Assembly: GCA_023249815.1 (NCBI GenBank)
Contig: JAHFBX010000012.1
Coordinates: forward strand, 1 to 21,279
Direction: 5' to 3'
DNA length: 21,279 bases
Source of the DNA: Candidatus Eiseniibacteriota bacterium
Lineage (GTDB): Bacteria; Eisenbacteria; RBG-16-71-46
Positions within the stretch are counted from its first letter, which is position 1; every line of letters starts with the position of its first letter. The translations under genes were made by a program, and so were the position numbers. Below are positions 1 through 8,131 of this stretch, in pieces. The notes below the pieces were generated by a model. That model made no database searches. It saw nothing but the letters and a program-made list of their open reading frames with translations, and was not told the origin of the DNA.

Positions 1-105
1 CAGGCATGGTCCGTCGGGGAGCTGCAGCGGATCGAGAGAGCGCTTCGCGCTACGTCTTTCCCCGCCACGGCGGGTCCGGAGCTGGAAGCGGCGACGAATC
101 GATGA
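1..105 (+). CDS. possible C-terminal end of an upstream gene (partial)
   Basis: Frame 1 is open from the window edge to a TGA at 103-105 and encodes 34 residues, including the helical-looking stretch VGELQRIERAL. The peptide reads like the tail of a real protein, with mixed charged and hydrophobic residues. Another frame is also open here, as is common at this GC content. No start, domain or function can be assigned because the gene would begin outside the window. It could equally be non-coding sequence. Confidence 0.3.
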   Translation, partial: QAWSVGELQRIERALRATSFPATAGPELEAATNR

Positions 106-209
106 GGAAAGACGCGGCCCGGATGTAAGCTCTCCGCGAGCCCGGCAAGAGATCCTCGACCAGCGCGCAACCTCGCCGGCCGGGCGTGTCCTCCGCGAGG
201 ACAGAACGC

Positions 210-509
210 ATGAACTACGGCCTCATCGGCGCAGTGGCGGGCGGCCTCCTCGGACTCCTGGGAGGCGTGATCGGGACCTACTACAGCGTGACACGCACGA
301 ACGGTCCGAAGGAACGCGCATTCATGGTGCGGGTCGCGATCTGGACGTGGGTCGGGGTAACTGGCTTTCTCGCGGCGCTGACCCTGATCCCGAAGCCGTG
401 GGGATTCCTCATGTGGATCCCATACCTGATCGCGCTGCCGCTCGCGATCCGCTGGGGCAATGCGCGCCAGATTCAGATCCGGGCCGAAGAGCAGCGCAAG
501 ACGCCGTGA
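210..509 (+). CDS. small integral membrane protein, function unknown
   Basis: A 99-residue protein with three likely membrane segments, at about residues 4-27, 40-60 and 64-80. It ends in a short charged cytosolic-looking tail rich in Arg, Glu and Gln. The first segment is Gly-rich with repeated GxxxG spacing, which favours helix packing. A GAGGAC ribosome-binding site at 197-202 sits 7-8 bases before the ATG at 210. This start is preferred over the in-frame GTG at 186, which would add eight polar residues and has no comparable site. I do not recognise a family. There is no operon partner: the next gene starts 259 bases downstream. Confidence 0.6.
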   Translation: MNYGLIGAVAGGLLGLLGGVIGTYYSVTRTNGPKERAFMVRVAIWTWVGVTGFLAALTLIPKPWGFLMWIPYLIALPLAIRWGNARQIQIRAEEQRKTP

Positions 510-588
510 GCTTCGGTGCCTTGGCGCGAAGGCGAAGCCGATGAAGGGCATGCATTCTCAACTCAGCAGCGGCCGGCACTGGAATTCC

Positions 589-619
589 TTCGGCGTCAGA
601 GACGCGACGGAGCTACACT
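589..619 (+). promoter_or_regulatory. weak candidate promoter before the MBL-fold gene
   Basis: A TACACT element at 614-619, preceded by GC, matches four of six -10 consensus positions. The best -35 candidate is TTCGGC at 589-594, with a long 19-base spacer, so the match is poor. It lies in the 259-base gap before the gene at 769. The same GCTAnnnT core occurs in several other gaps of this window, which is the main reason for listing it. The rest of the gap shows nothing I can identify. Confidence 0.25.
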
Positions 620-768
620 GCCCGCGGCATCACCCGACAGAGACGCGAGCCGCTCCGCGTGACTCGCGCCACGGCACGGCCGCTTCGCTCTCGCCTCTGA
701 GCTGCGGGTCCTGCTGACTCGCTGACAACGTGCGGGCGTACGGCCCATCCAAGTAGAAGGTGGCCCCC

Positions 769-2967
769 ATGCCCCGTCTGGCCCCCGTACCCCACCGCCT
801 GCGGCACGCCCTCGTGGCCGCGCTCGTTGCCCTCCTCGTCCCCGCGAGCGCCCTCGCCATTGCCGGCAGCGGCAAACTGCAGATCCACCACATCAAGGTC
901 GGGCAGGGCGATGGCGCCCTGTTGATCTCGCCCAACGGCCAGACGGCGCTCTTCGACGACGGCGTCTACACCGACTGCAGCGTGATCAAGAGCTACCTGC
1001 AGGGCCTCGGCATCACGGTCGTGGACTATCACTTCTGTTCGCACTACCACGCCGACCATCTCGGCTGCATCGACGACCTCGCCGCGGTCGGCATCACCGT
1101 CGGCACGGCCGGATACGATCGCGGCTCCTCGTATTCGAGTGCCTCCTACACCAGCTATGTGAACACGCTCGGATCCAAGCGCCTCACCATGACCAAGGGC
1201 CAGATCGTCACGCTGGATGCCGGGTCAGCCGATCCTGTTCAACTCAGGTGCGTGGATCTGAACGGCGCCGGCGTCTATTCGCCGAGCGGAAGCGACGAGA
1301 ACGCGAAGAGCCTCGCGATGCTCGTGAGCTACGGGAGCTTCCAGGAGGAGATCAGCGGGGACCTGACCGGCGACGCGGCCTCCGGCAACGACGTGGAGAC
1401 CACGGTCGGCCCGGAGGTCGGTGACATCGAGGTCTACAAGGCGCACCACCATGGTTCGCGGTACTCGACCAACGACAACTGGCTCGCGTCGACGACGCCC
1501 GAGGTCTGCATCATCTCCGTCGGCAACGGCAACAGCTACGGCCATCCCACGCTGGACGCGCTGAACCGGCTTCACGCCCACGACGTGAAGACCTACTGGA
1601 CCGAGACCGGCGCGGGCGCGACGCCCAACCCCACCTGGGACACGGTCGCGAACGGGACCATCGTCATCCAGGCCGACCCGGGTCCGACTCAGGGGTACAC
1701 GGTGAGCGGGCCCGGGTTCTCGCACAGCTACGTGAACGGGGGTGGAACCCCGCCGCCTCCGCCGATCCACACCACCGAGTTCCCTTCGAGCTTGACCATG
1801 CTCAAGGGCTCGCTGGCCACGGGCGACGTGACTCGGCTCGCGGTTTCGGATGATTCGCGCATCGGGGTTTCCGCCGGCCTCTCGGGAGGCAAGTACTACA
1901 CCGACTGGTACGCCTCCGTGTTCCTGTTGCACCCACCTCTCAACCTGACCGTCACGAGCGAGAACAGCTTCACGGTCAGCCGAACCCAGACGCTCTACGT
2001 CTGGAACTGGACGACGGCGGCATGGGTGCAGGTCAACAGCGCGACGGTCGGCACGACCGACGTCACGAATACCTGGAGCACGACTTCGCCCGGGGACTAC
2101 GTCGGCCCGTCGCGCGAGGTACGCTTCCGGGTGAAGGGGAACAATCGGAACTCCACCTACACGAGCCGCGGGGACTTCATGAAGTTCGAATACGACTACA
2201 CGTCCGGAACCGCGCCCGCGATGCTGGCCGATGGCGTGCAGGGCGGAACCGATGCCGTCTTCGCCGAGGCCACATTCGTCGGAGCCGCCCACCGGCACGC
2301 GGACGAAGCGGCGCTCGACGGTTCGCTGCCGGGTGCTCCGGGCCACGACGTCGTTACGATCGATCGCGAACGCCAGGCCGCGCTGACGCCGCAGGCGGCG
2401 CTCCGTGGACTGGTGGCCGCTCCCGCGGAAGAGGGCGTGCGCCTGAGTTGGACGGTGGGTGTGAACGATCACGTGGACGGCTTCAACATCTACCGGGAGA
2501 CCGCGGACCGTGAACTGGTGTTCGCGGGCAATGAGTCCGGGCTCGAGGTGATCGGCGACGAAGTCGAGTTCCGTTTCACGGATGTCGGCGCTCCCACCCG
2601 TGCCACCTACTGGCTGGGCGTGCGCTCCTGCTCGGGGTCGGAGGCGCTGATCGGTCCGATCCAGGTCGAGGCCACGGCCAGTTCGACCGCGGGGCTGGCG
2701 CTTCGCGTCGGACCCAATCCGGCCATCGCGGCCGCGAGCTTCGATTTCGCGCTCGAGCAGGATGCTGACGTCACGCTCGAAGTGTTCGACCTCCAGGGCC
2801 GACACGTGGCCACGCCGCTCGCTGGGCGACAGCCGGCAGGTCCGGTGCACGCCGGTTGGGACCTGCGCCGCGCGGAAGGTGGATCGATCGAGCCGGGAGT
2901 CTACTTCGCGCGACTCCGGGCGCTCGGGAGGACGTTCTATTGCCGGCTGACGGTGGTCGCGCGGTAA
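769..2967 (+). CDS. secreted ComEC-like metallo-beta-lactamase-fold hydrolase with Fn3 and FlgD/Ig-like C-terminus
   Basis: A 732-residue exported protein. A signal peptide (Arg/His-rich start, long Ala/Leu/Val core, ALA-type cleavage near residue 31) leads into an MBL domain at about residues 35-320. Metal-binding motifs are HYHADH at 92-97, an Asp in SGDLTGD near 198, KAHHHGS near 224-230 and a late GHP near 259. This pattern is that of the hydrolase part of ComEC/Rec2 proteins, which cut a phosphodiester or other ester; the substrate here is unknown. There is no competence-type membrane channel domain. A Gly/Pro linker (GGGTPPPPP) follows, then a beta-rich region (about 340-480) that I do not recognise, an Fn3-like domain (about 545-635) and a FlgD/Ig-like end domain (about 645-732) typical of cell-surface or secreted proteins. 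AGAAGG at 755-760 supports the ATG at 769 over the in-frame GTG at 760. Confidence 0.85.
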   Translation: MPRLAPVPHRLRHALVAALVALLVPASALAIAGSGKLQIHHIKVGQGDGALLISPNGQTALFDDGVYTDCSVIKSYLQGLGITVVDYHFCSHYHADHLGCIDDLAAVGITVGTAGYDRGSSYSSASYTSYVNTLGSKRLTMTKGQIVTLDAGSADPVQLRCVDLNGAGVYSPSGSDENAKSLAMLVSYGSFQEEISGDLTGDAASGNDVETTVGPEVGDIEVYKAHHHGSRYSTNDNWLASTTPEVCIISVGNGNSYGHPTLDALNRLHAHDVKTYWTETGAGATPNPTWDTVANGTIVIQADPGPTQGYTVSGPGFSHSYVNGGGTPPPPPIHTTEFPSSLTMLKGSLATGDVTRLAVSDDSRIGVSAGLSGGKYYTDWYASVFLLHPPLNLTVTSENSFTVSRTQTLYVWNWTTAAWVQVNSATVGTTDVTNTWSTTSPGDYVGPSREVRFRVKGNNRNSTYTSRGDFMKFEYDYTSGTAPAMLADGVQGGTDAVFAEATFVGAAHRHADEAALDGSLPGAPGHDVVTIDRERQAALTPQAALRGLVAAPAEEGVRLSWTVGVNDHVDGFNIYRETADRELVFAGNESGLEVIGDEVEFRFTDVGAPTRATYWLGVRSCSGSEALIGPIQVEATASSTAGLALRVGPNPAIAAASFDFALEQDADVTLEVFDLQGRHVATPLAGRQPAGPVHAGWDLRRAEGGSIEPGVYFARLRALGRTFYCRLTVVAR

Positions 2968-2987
2968 GCTCGGCTTTCGGAGCGAGA

Positions 2988-3029
2988 TGACGGGCGGCAT
3001 CGCGCTGCACGCCGCGATGCCGTCCGTCA
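2988..3029 (+). terminator. 17-bp hairpin after the MBL-fold gene
   Basis: Inverted repeat 2988-3004 / 3013-3029, 17 paired positions with one G-T wobble, around an 8-base loop. It starts 20 bases after the stop codon at 2965-2967. No T-run follows, so it may act as a Rho-assisted terminator or as a 3' end stabiliser rather than a classical intrinsic terminator. A perfect palindromic arm this long is unlikely by chance even at this GC content. Confidence 0.6.
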
Positions 3030-3073
3030 CGCGCCCGGGGTAATTGGCTCGGCACGACTCGCGGGCGGCCTGC

Positions 3074-3079
3074 TAGACT
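3074..3079 (+). promoter_or_regulatory. possible -10 element before the phosphoesterase gene
   Basis: TAGACT within TGCTAGACTTT lies 35 bases before the ATG at 3114, inside the short gap after the hairpin at 2988-3029. TTGGCT at 3044-3049 is the nearest -35-like match, but the 24-base spacer is too long for a standard sigma-70 promoter. Only the -10 half is supported. Confidence 0.25.
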
Positions 3080-3113
3080 TTGTGCTCCGTCACCCTCTCC
3101 GGAGCCTCAGACC

Positions 3114-4937
3114 ATGCACCTGCGCCCCGCGGCCACCTTGCGTGCCGCGCTCCTGTTCGCCCTCGTCGCGGTGTCGCTCGGTGGCGTGCCACGCCCCGCT
3201 CGCGCATGGACCTACGGCGACACGCTGACGACGATCATGCGTCCGCTCCCGAACCTGCCGGCGCTCGTCCAGCGAGGCACGGCGTTCACGGTGTGGGCGA
3301 ACGCACCGAGTGGCGCGGCGGCCTGGGGCGCTTCGCTCCAGCTCGGCGCGCTCACGATCCCGCTCACGCCGAGCGGCGGCGGCTGGCAGGCGAGCAAGAA
3401 CCGCTGGGAGCTGTCGTTCACGGTGCCGGCGGACACGCCGGAGGAGATGTATTCGCTCGCGCTCTCCTCGAACGCCACCGCGACCGACGTCGCGGAGCAC
3501 GCGATCAAAGTGCTCGCCGCATTCCAGACCGACTACTACTTCGCACAGATCAGCGACACCCACCTGCCCACGCACGTGTTCTCGAGTGGCGGCTTCATCG
3601 ACGTGACCGACACGACAGGGATGGCCGACTTCGACGCCGTGCTCGAGGATCTGAACGTCATCCGTCCAGAGTTCGTGTTGCACGCGGGCGACCTCGTGAA
3701 CGAGGGGGAGCTCGAGGAATACCTCGCGATGTACGAGATGGGCCGCGCGCAGGCCATGCTGGGTCGTCTGCGCGTGCCGGTGTTCGTCGTGTCCGGCAAT
3801 CACGACCAGGGCGGCTGGGATCCGACGCCTCCACCAGACGGCACCGCGCGGAAGAACTGGTGGCGCTACTACGGTTGGCCGTGGCTGCTGACGCCGCCCG
3901 CCGGGGATCCGTACCACTCCCAGGACTTCTCGTTCGACTACGGCCCGCTCCACGTCATCGGGCTCGAGGGCTACATCAACAACGGCTCGTATGACAACTA
4001 CCGCCAGGACCTCTGGGGCGCGCAGAGCTTCACGGCGGAGCAGATGAGCCGGCTTCAGGCGGACATCGCCGCGCAGCCGCCGGGGACGAAGAAGCTCGCG
4101 TTCTACCACTATGATTTCGGCGGCACGCTCGGGAACGGACAGCCGGGCCCGAACTTCTCGCAGATCAACCCAGCGGCCCTCGGCCTCGACGCGGTGATCT
4201 GGGGCCACAACCATGGCGTGAACGAAGGCAGCCTGAGCGCGCGGCCGATCAACCTCGGCCTCCGTTCGGTCATCGACCGTCGCTACTTCCGCATCTTCCG
4301 CGTCAGCAACGGCGTCGTGACGCCGGGGCCGATGCACTGCGCGGGCGGCACGGCGTCCGTGCCCACGGATTCGATGTCCTTCGCCTGGAGCGGGCCGAAC
4401 GACGGCACGCGCTCGTCGCTCTCGGTCACCGTGAACAACCGCTACGACGAGACGTGGGACCGCGCGCGCATCCGCTTCGTGATGGCGGACCACGACTCGT
4501 CTTTCACCGCGACGGGTGGGACCGTCGTCCAGACGATCTTCGAGGGTGGTGTCGCGCTCGTCGAAGTGGCGTCCGTGCTTCCGTCCAGGGGCATCGCCAC
4601 CGTAAGCGTGCAGACGTCGGCGCCGGTCGCGGGCGTCGAGCCCGGTGCCGCGCGCGGGCCGGCGCTCGCGGCGCGCGTGAATCCGTGGTTCGCGGCGGCG
4701 GGGCCGTTGCGTGTGCGCTGGACGCTGCCGACGGCGGCGAGCGCCGTTCTCGAGGCGCTCGACGTGCAGGGCCGCCACATCGCGACGCTCGCGAACGGCT
4801 TCACGCCGGCCGGCGAGCACGAATCGCACTGGGATGGGCGCGACGACTCCGGCATCCTCGTGCCGCCCGCGATGTACATCCTCCGCCTGCGCGCCGGCGG
4901 CGCGATGCGGACACAGCGGCTCGTGCTCGTGCGGTGA
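3114..4937 (+). CDS. secreted calcineurin-like metallophosphoesterase with FlgD/Ig-like C-terminus
   Basis: A 607-residue exported protein: signal peptide (residues 1-31, ending ARA), an N-terminal beta-rich domain (about 33-137), then a calcineurin-type phosphoesterase domain (about 140-390). All metal-binding motifs are present: DTH at 148-150, GDLVN at 192-196, GNHD at 228-231, the single His of FYHYD near 332 and GHNHG at 364-368. It should therefore be an active two-metal phosphoesterase acting outside the cytoplasm on an unknown phosphomonoester or diester. A further beta-rich region leads to a FlgD/Ig-like C-terminal domain (about 525-607) like the one on the neighbouring MBL-fold protein. 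GGAG at 3101-3104 lies 9 bases before the ATG. The gene converges on the aminotransferase gene 40 bases away. Confidence 0.88.
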   Translation: MHLRPAATLRAALLFALVAVSLGGVPRPARAWTYGDTLTTIMRPLPNLPALVQRGTAFTVWANAPSGAAAWGASLQLGALTIPLTPSGGGWQASKNRWELSFTVPADTPEEMYSLALSSNATATDVAEHAIKVLAAFQTDYYFAQISDTHLPTHVFSSGGFIDVTDTTGMADFDAVLEDLNVIRPEFVLHAGDLVNEGELEEYLAMYEMGRAQAMLGRLRVPVFVVSGNHDQGGWDPTPPPDGTARKNWWRYYGWPWLLTPPAGDPYHSQDFSFDYGPLHVIGLEGYINNGSYDNYRQDLWGAQSFTAEQMSRLQADIAAQPPGTKKLAFYHYDFGGTLGNGQPGPNFSQINPAALGLDAVIWGHNHGVNEGSLSARPINLGLRSVIDRRYFRIFRVSNGVVTPGPMHCAGGTASVPTDSMSFAWSGPNDGTRSSLSVTVNNRYDETWDRARIRFVMADHDSSFTATGGTVVQTIFEGGVALVEVASVLPSRGIATVSVQTSAPVAGVEPGAARGPALAARVNPWFAAAGPLRVRWTLPTAASAVLEALDVQGRHIATLANGFTPAGEHESHWDGRDDSGILVPPAMYILRLRAGGAMRTQRLVLVR

Positions 4938-4949
4938 CCCATGCAAGCG

Positions 4950-4967
4950 GGCCGTGTCGCCGCGGCC
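4950..4967. terminator. short hairpin between convergent genes
   Basis: GGCCG (4950-4954) and CGGCC (4963-4967) around an 8-base loop lie in the 40-base gap between two convergent stop codons. It could serve both directions. The stem is short, no T-run is present, and such pairs arise easily in GC-rich DNA. Confidence 0.2.
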
Positions 4968-4977
4968 AACCGCTCGC

Positions 4978-6309
4978 TCAGGTCGCGGAGAGCTCCCGCA
5001 CCGCGCGCAACGCCGCGTCCACCTCGCGCTCGTCGTTCATGAGGCTCGGAGACAGGCGCGCGTACGTCACTCGATAGGGGCTCGTGCTGGCCACGATGTG
5101 GCGCTCGAGCAGTTTTTCCACGACGGCCTCGGGCTTCAGGCCATCGACCTCGAAGCACACGATGCCGGCCGAGAGCGCGGGATCGATCGGGGTGTGCAGG
5201 CGCACGTGCCGCATGGCCGCGAGCCCGTGCTTCAATTGGTCGTTCAGTTGCCGGATCCGGGCGGCGACGCGCGCACGGCCCAGCTTCTCGTGCAGGCGGA
5301 ACGCCGCGGTCATCGCCCACTGGTGCTCGAAGGCCAGGAATCCGCCGGGGGAGACGTCCTTCGCGGTGGTCGGGCCGGGAGCGGCGCCATTCATCCACGA
5401 TTCGTACAGCGACCGGCTCGCGAACGAGGGGATCGTCGGCCGGATCAGTGGCCAGCGGTCGGCGCGCCCCCACAGCACCCCGGTGCCGCGCGGCGCGAAG
5501 ATCCACTTGTGCGTGCCGGCGCTGAAGAAGTCGCAGCCCAGCTCGGCGGCCGACTCGTCCGTGCAGCCGAATCCGTGCACGCCGTCCACCACGAACAGGA
5601 TCTGCCGCGCCGGATCGCGCGAGGCGTTCACGCGCCTCACGGCCTCGGCCATGGCGCGAATGGGCAGCCGCACGCCCGTGCTCGAGTGCACCCACGTGGC
5701 GCCGACCACGCGCGTGGCGGGTGTGATCGCGCGTTCGAGCCGCGTGGTGACATCGGCGACCGAGACGTTCGCGGCGTCCTCGTAGAGCGCGACGCGCCGG
5801 GTCTTGGCTCCCGCGCGCGCGGTCGCGGTGCGCACGGCTTCGTGGTGCACGAAGTGGTCGTGCGTGGTCACCAGGACCTCGTCGCCCGGGGCGAGGGGCA
5901 GACCGTGATAGACCAACGCCAAGCCCGTGGTGGTGTTCGGCGTGAGCGCGAGCTCGTCGGGCCGCGCGCCCATGTAGGGCGCCGCCGCCTTGTACACCTC
6001 CTCGAGGATCGAGCTCTCGTTCGGATCGAACAGGCGGCGCTCGACCGCGAGCAACGGGTTGGCGTCGATCGCCGCCCGGTACGCGTCAATCGCTTCGCGC
6101 ACCGGGCGCGGATGCGAGACGAAGAAGAAGCTCGAGAAGTGCATGAGCCCGGGCGCGAGCGGGAACAGCGCACGCACATCCGACCAGCGCGTGAGGTCGG
6201 GGAGCGGCGGCGTGCGCTTCTCGATCTCGGCGAGGAGTCGCCCCGGAACGGCGGACACCGCGGTCGCGAACCCGGCGGTGGCGAGGAATCGACGACGGGA
6301 GATGTCCAT
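4978..6309 (-). CDS. Tat-exported class V aminotransferase-fold PLP enzyme
   Basis: A 443-residue protein of the aminotransferase class V superfamily (isopenicillin-N epimerase / cysteine desulfurase-like group). It opens with SRRRFLATAG and a hydrophobic Ala-rich stretch, a typical twin-arginine signal, so it is probably folded with its cofactor in the cytoplasm and then exported. The PLP-binding region shows TPNTTTGLA near 123-131, the cofactor-ring Asp in VVDGVHG at about 242, and the Schiff-base Lys in SAGTHKW at about 268. Substrate cannot be read from sequence; epimerase, lyase and desulfurase activities all occur in this fold. GGAGG on the minus strand (6322-6318) lies 8 bases before the ATG. 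The gene follows the alpha/beta hydrolase gene by 84 bases on the same strand, so the two may be co-transcribed. Confidence 0.85.
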   Translation of the reverse strand: MDISRRRFLATAGFATAVSAVPGRLLAEIEKRTPPLPDLTRWSDVRALFPLAPGLMHFSSFFFVSHPRPVREAIDAYRAAIDANPLLAVERRLFDPNESSILEEVYKAAAPYMGARPDELALTPNTTTGLALVYHGLPLAPGDEVLVTTHDHFVHHEAVRTATARAGAKTRRVALYEDAANVSVADVTTRLERAITPATRVVGATWVHSSTGVRLPIRAMAEAVRRVNASRDPARQILFVVDGVHGFGCTDESAAELGCDFFSAGTHKWIFAPRGTGVLWGRADRWPLIRPTIPSFASRSLYESWMNGAAPGPTTAKDVSPGGFLAFEHQWAMTAAFRLHEKLGRARVAARIRQLNDQLKHGLAAMRHVRLHTPIDPALSAGIVCFEVDGLKPEAVVEKLLERHIVASTSPYRVTYARLSPSLMNDEREVDAALRAVRELSAT

Positions 6310-6393
6310 GGCAGGGGCCTCCGGGTGAGTCTGCGAAGACTACATCGAACCCTGACGACGCCCACGGCGCGCCAAGAAGAACGCGATCGCCCT

Positions 6394-7830
6394 TCACCGC
6401 TTTTCGAGTCCCGTCCGCTTCCGGATCCAGCTCGAGATCAGCTCGAGCGCGCTCGACGCGAAAGTCTCCTCGAGTTGGGCGTACTCGCCGATTGCGCACG
6501 TGCGGCAGGTCTGGAACAGATGATTGAGCCCGGGGAGCGACAGGATCGTGATGTCCTTGTTGCCGCCCGCGCGCAGCGCCTTCTCGATGCCGGCGAGGTT
6601 CTCTTTCGCCAGGATCTGTACGTCGCGATCGCCGTTCATGGCGAGCATGGGACAGCGGATGCGCTGGAGATCGGGGGCGGGGTCGTGCGCGAGGAAGTAA
6701 CGGAACCACGGCGACCAGACCTGGCGGACACCCCCGTTCACGAGGCTCTCGCGAGTGCTGGCCGAGGCGCCGGATGCGCCGCCCATGGATTCAAGTTGCG
6801 CGTCGACGAGCTTTCGTGTCGTCGCGACCACTTGCACGCTGTCGCCGGCTCGCACCGCCGCGTACACGCCCCGCAGTTCGGCGATCTCACGCGCGAGCGC
6901 GCCCTCGCCGGTCACGTACGGGCGCCGAATCGCGATGTTTTGTAGCACCATGAGGGAATCGCCGCGAAGCCCGGGACCGGCGAGCAGCACGACGAACGCG
7001 ATGTCCTTCCGCTGCGTCGTGACGAGCGGCGCGATGAGCCCGCCCTCGCTGTGGCCGATGAGCCCGATGCGCTTCGGCGCGATCTCCGGCCGCTTCGCGA
7101 GCCAGTCCACACCGGCGACGATGTCGCTCGCGAAATCCTCGCTCGTGGCGCCGACCTGCTTGCCGGTCGAGCGACCGACACCACGGTCGTCCAAGCGCAG
7201 CACCGCGATGCCGTTGCGTGTGAGGTGGTCGGCGAGCACGCGGAACGGGCGATGCGCGAACACGGTCTCGTCGCGATCCTGGCCGCCCGAACCGGTGATG
7301 AGCATCGCGGCGGGGAAGGGCCCCTTGCCGCGCGGCACGGTGAGCGTGCCGGCGAGCGTCACGCCAGAGGCCTCCGGATTTGCGATCGCGACCCCTAGCG
7401 TGTCATACGGATAGGGCGGCACGACGCGCTGCGAGCGCGGTGGCTCGGGCGGCGCCACGGTACGGGCGAGGACCAGCGGCATGGACTGGCCGAGCTGGCT
7501 CCAGGTGCCATGCAGCGTGTCGCCGCTGGCGTTCATGCGGGCCACATAGCCACCGCCGACCGCGCGCAGCGAACACCGGAGCGAGTCTCCCGCGAACGCG
7601 AGCGAGTCGAGACGCAGGCCCATCGCACCCTGATCCGGGCTGTCGAGAGCGCCGGCGAGCGAACCGTCGTCCTTGCGCTCGACGTGGAGCACGAGCCGCA
7701 CAATGCCCTGGAGCGAGCCCTGCCAATGGCCGACCGGGTCGCGCTCGGCCGCGCGAACGCTGCGACCGCCCACGACGCACGCCAAGGCGACCGCCGCGAG
7801 CACGGGCGCCAGACGGAAGAAGCGCTTCAT
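6394..7830 (-). CDS. exported alpha/beta hydrolase (serine esterase/peptidase-like)
   Basis: A 478-residue protein from the chosen ATG at 7830. A signal peptide (MKRFF, Leu/Ala/Val core, cleavage near VRA-A) is followed by a small beta-rich N-terminal domain of about 100 residues that opens with a GHWQG motif and is also seen before other hydrolases. The catalytic alpha/beta domain comes next. The nucleophile elbow is GHSEGG with Ser at about 261, the acid is probably Asp in NGDRD at about 401-403, and the His is in GLNHLF at about 437. The enzyme should cleave an ester, thioester or small peptide in the periplasm; the substrate is unknown. Possible earlier starts are an ATG at 7848 and a GTG at 7863; none has a good ribosome-binding site. 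7830 was chosen because it gives the most standard signal peptide. Confidence 0.82.
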   Translation of the reverse strand: MKRFFRLAPVLAAVALACVVGGRSVRAAERDPVGHWQGSLQGIVRLVLHVERKDDGSLAGALDSPDQGAMGLRLDSLAFAGDSLRCSLRAVGGGYVARMNASGDTLHGTWSQLGQSMPLVLARTVAPPEPPRSQRVVPPYPYDTLGVAIANPEASGVTLAGTLTVPRGKGPFPAAMLITGSGGQDRDETVFAHRPFRVLADHLTRNGIAVLRLDDRGVGRSTGKQVGATSEDFASDIVAGVDWLAKRPEIAPKRIGLIGHSEGGLIAPLVTTQRKDIAFVVLLAGPGLRGDSLMVLQNIAIRRPYVTGEGALAREIAELRGVYAAVRAGDSVQVVATTRKLVDAQLESMGGASGASASTRESLVNGGVRQVWSPWFRYFLAHDPAPDLQRIRCPMLAMNGDRDVQILAKENLAGIEKALRAGGNKDITILSLPGLNHLFQTCRTCAIGEYAQLEETFASSALELISSWIRKRTGLEKR

Positions 7831-8131
7831 CCGGCGAGCGTGGCGCATCCGTGCGCCCGTCACAACCGCGGAACGGGATCGGCCAAGACGCGAGCGTCAG
7901 GCCGACCTGCGGTTCTCCGCTCGCGCCCGCGCGGACTATCGGCGCCGTCACGCACGGCACGCACCCCGCCATCCGCAGGCTCGCGTTGGGGAGGCCGCTG
8001 GAGCAGCGGCGAACACGCAGTCTCGAGCGGTTCCCGTCCAGGAGGCGCGCTGCCTTTTCCGTCGCGTTCGCGACGCGCCCGCGCTAGCGTAGACAGCGGG
8101 CTGGTCGCAGCCCATCGGAGGACCCGGTGCC
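7831..8131. other. divergent intergenic region
   Basis: This 301-base gap separates the divergent alpha/beta hydrolase and PP2C genes, so it should carry both promoters. On the + strand, GCGCTAGCGTAGACA at 8081-8095 contains two overlapping -10-like elements, TAGCGT at 8085-8090 and TAGACA at 8090-8095. TTCGCG at 8067-8072 lies 17 bases before the second one. No convincing minus-strand promoter or structured RNA is visible. Open frames here have no ribosome-binding sites and look like chance products of high GC. Confidence 0.4.

Noticed and set aside
1225..6945. Very long open frames opposite real genes (1225-3030 minus, 3090-4946 minus, 4711-6945 plus)
   Set aside because: They mirror well-supported genes, have Arg/Ala/Gly/Pro-rich sequence with no domain, and lack ribosome-binding sites. 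High GC at the third codon position leaves the opposite frames open.
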